Shown here: positions 63,884 through 64,000 of the stretch, one piece after another
Position numbering within the stretch: position 1 is the first letter of the stretch
Layout: each line of letters begins with the position of its first letter
Assembly (NCBI RefSeq): GCF_905147365.1
Contig: NC_056417.1
Location: 11,430,501 to 11,494,500 of the forward strand
Length of the DNA: 64,000 bases
Direction of reading: 5' to 3'
Source: Aricia agestis
Lineage: Eukaryota > Arthropoda > Insecta > Lepidoptera > Lycaenidae
Notes under the pieces: generated by a model
What the model was told of the DNA's origin: nothing
Database searches by the model: none
Seen by the model: only the letters and a program-made list of their open reading frames with translations
Made by a program: the position numbers and the translations under genes

Positions 63884-64000
63884 ATGGCTGAATCTCAGGC
63901 AAACGATAATAACACTTGCGTAGTGTGTTTCAAGAACGTCTTGTACTATTCTGTTGGTGAATGCGACCACCCCGTTTGCTTCGAGTGTTCCACTCGCATG
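63884..64000 (+). CDS. Znf598: ZNF598-like RING E3 ubiquitin ligase, first 39 codons
   Basis: ATG at 63884 in an exon that starts after CTTTACAG (63868). It reads MAESQANDNN, TCVVCFKNVL, YYSVGECDHP, VCFECSTRM to the window edge. The C-x2-C, then C-D-H-P-V-C-x2-C-S-T pattern matches the N-terminal RING of ZNF598/Hel2. In the family this ligase senses collided ribosomes and ubiquitinates small-subunit proteins such as eS10. The C2H2 fingers expected further on lie outside the window. Divergent from asp, 2.3 kb apart. Confidence 0.8.
   Translation, partial: MAESQANDNNTCVVCFKNVLYYSVGECDHPVCFECSTRM

Overview
The window is nuclear DNA from an insect, almost certainly a moth or butterfly. Genes are split into many small exons with GT-AG junctions, introns are AT-rich, coding exons are GC-rich, and the introns are crowded with repeats typical of Lepidoptera (tRNA-headed SINEs, Helitron-like elements ending in CTAGT, mariner, hAT, many foldback MITEs). 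There are no bacterial operons, rRNA genes, CRISPR arrays or convincing functional tRNA genes.

Layout, left to right. (1) 1-26589, minus: a transcription-factor gene in at least seven exons. A ZAD (zinc-finger-associated) domain is encoded at 26.5 and 25.7 kb, a long acidic linker at 5.6-6.2 kb, and the first half of a GATA-type zinc finger runs off the left edge. (2) 6402-25530, plus: a complete eight-exon gene for a type I single-pass leucine-rich-repeat membrane protein (474 aa), wholly inside the second intron of gene 1 on the opposite strand. (3) 27548-47348, plus: a complete 16-exon ClC-7-type Cl-/H+ exchanger gene (788 aa; insect ClC-b class), head-to-head with gene 1. (4) About 48.5-49.1 kb, minus: a 35-codon ORF resembling the C-terminal half of PIG-Y, tail-to-tail with gene 3. 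(5) 51188-61585, minus: abnormal spindle (asp/ASPM), eight exons, about 2293 aa, with an ASH domain, calponin-homology region and about 37 IQ motifs. A single extra base in exon 5 breaks its frame. (6) 63884 onward, plus: the first 39 codons of a ZNF598-like RING E3 ligase.

Mobile DNA fills the introns. The most notable items are: a 2.56-kb Transib-type element whose ends carry the CACAGTG heptamer of V(D)J recombination signals and which holds a frameshifted RAG1-like catalytic fragment; a nearly intact mariner with one premature stop; a 957-bp hAT element inside the arm of a 2-kb foldback; two more foldbacks of 1.4-1.8 kb; a three-layer MITE stack; and an LTR-like unit with heat-shock elements, TATA box and initiator in correct spacing.

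The genes do not form one pathway. The structure of interest is architectural: an antisense nested gene, a divergent promoter pair, a convergent pair, and transposon insertions within 7-60 bp of several splice donors. All gene models come from splice-site reading and remembered family features. No database search was possible.
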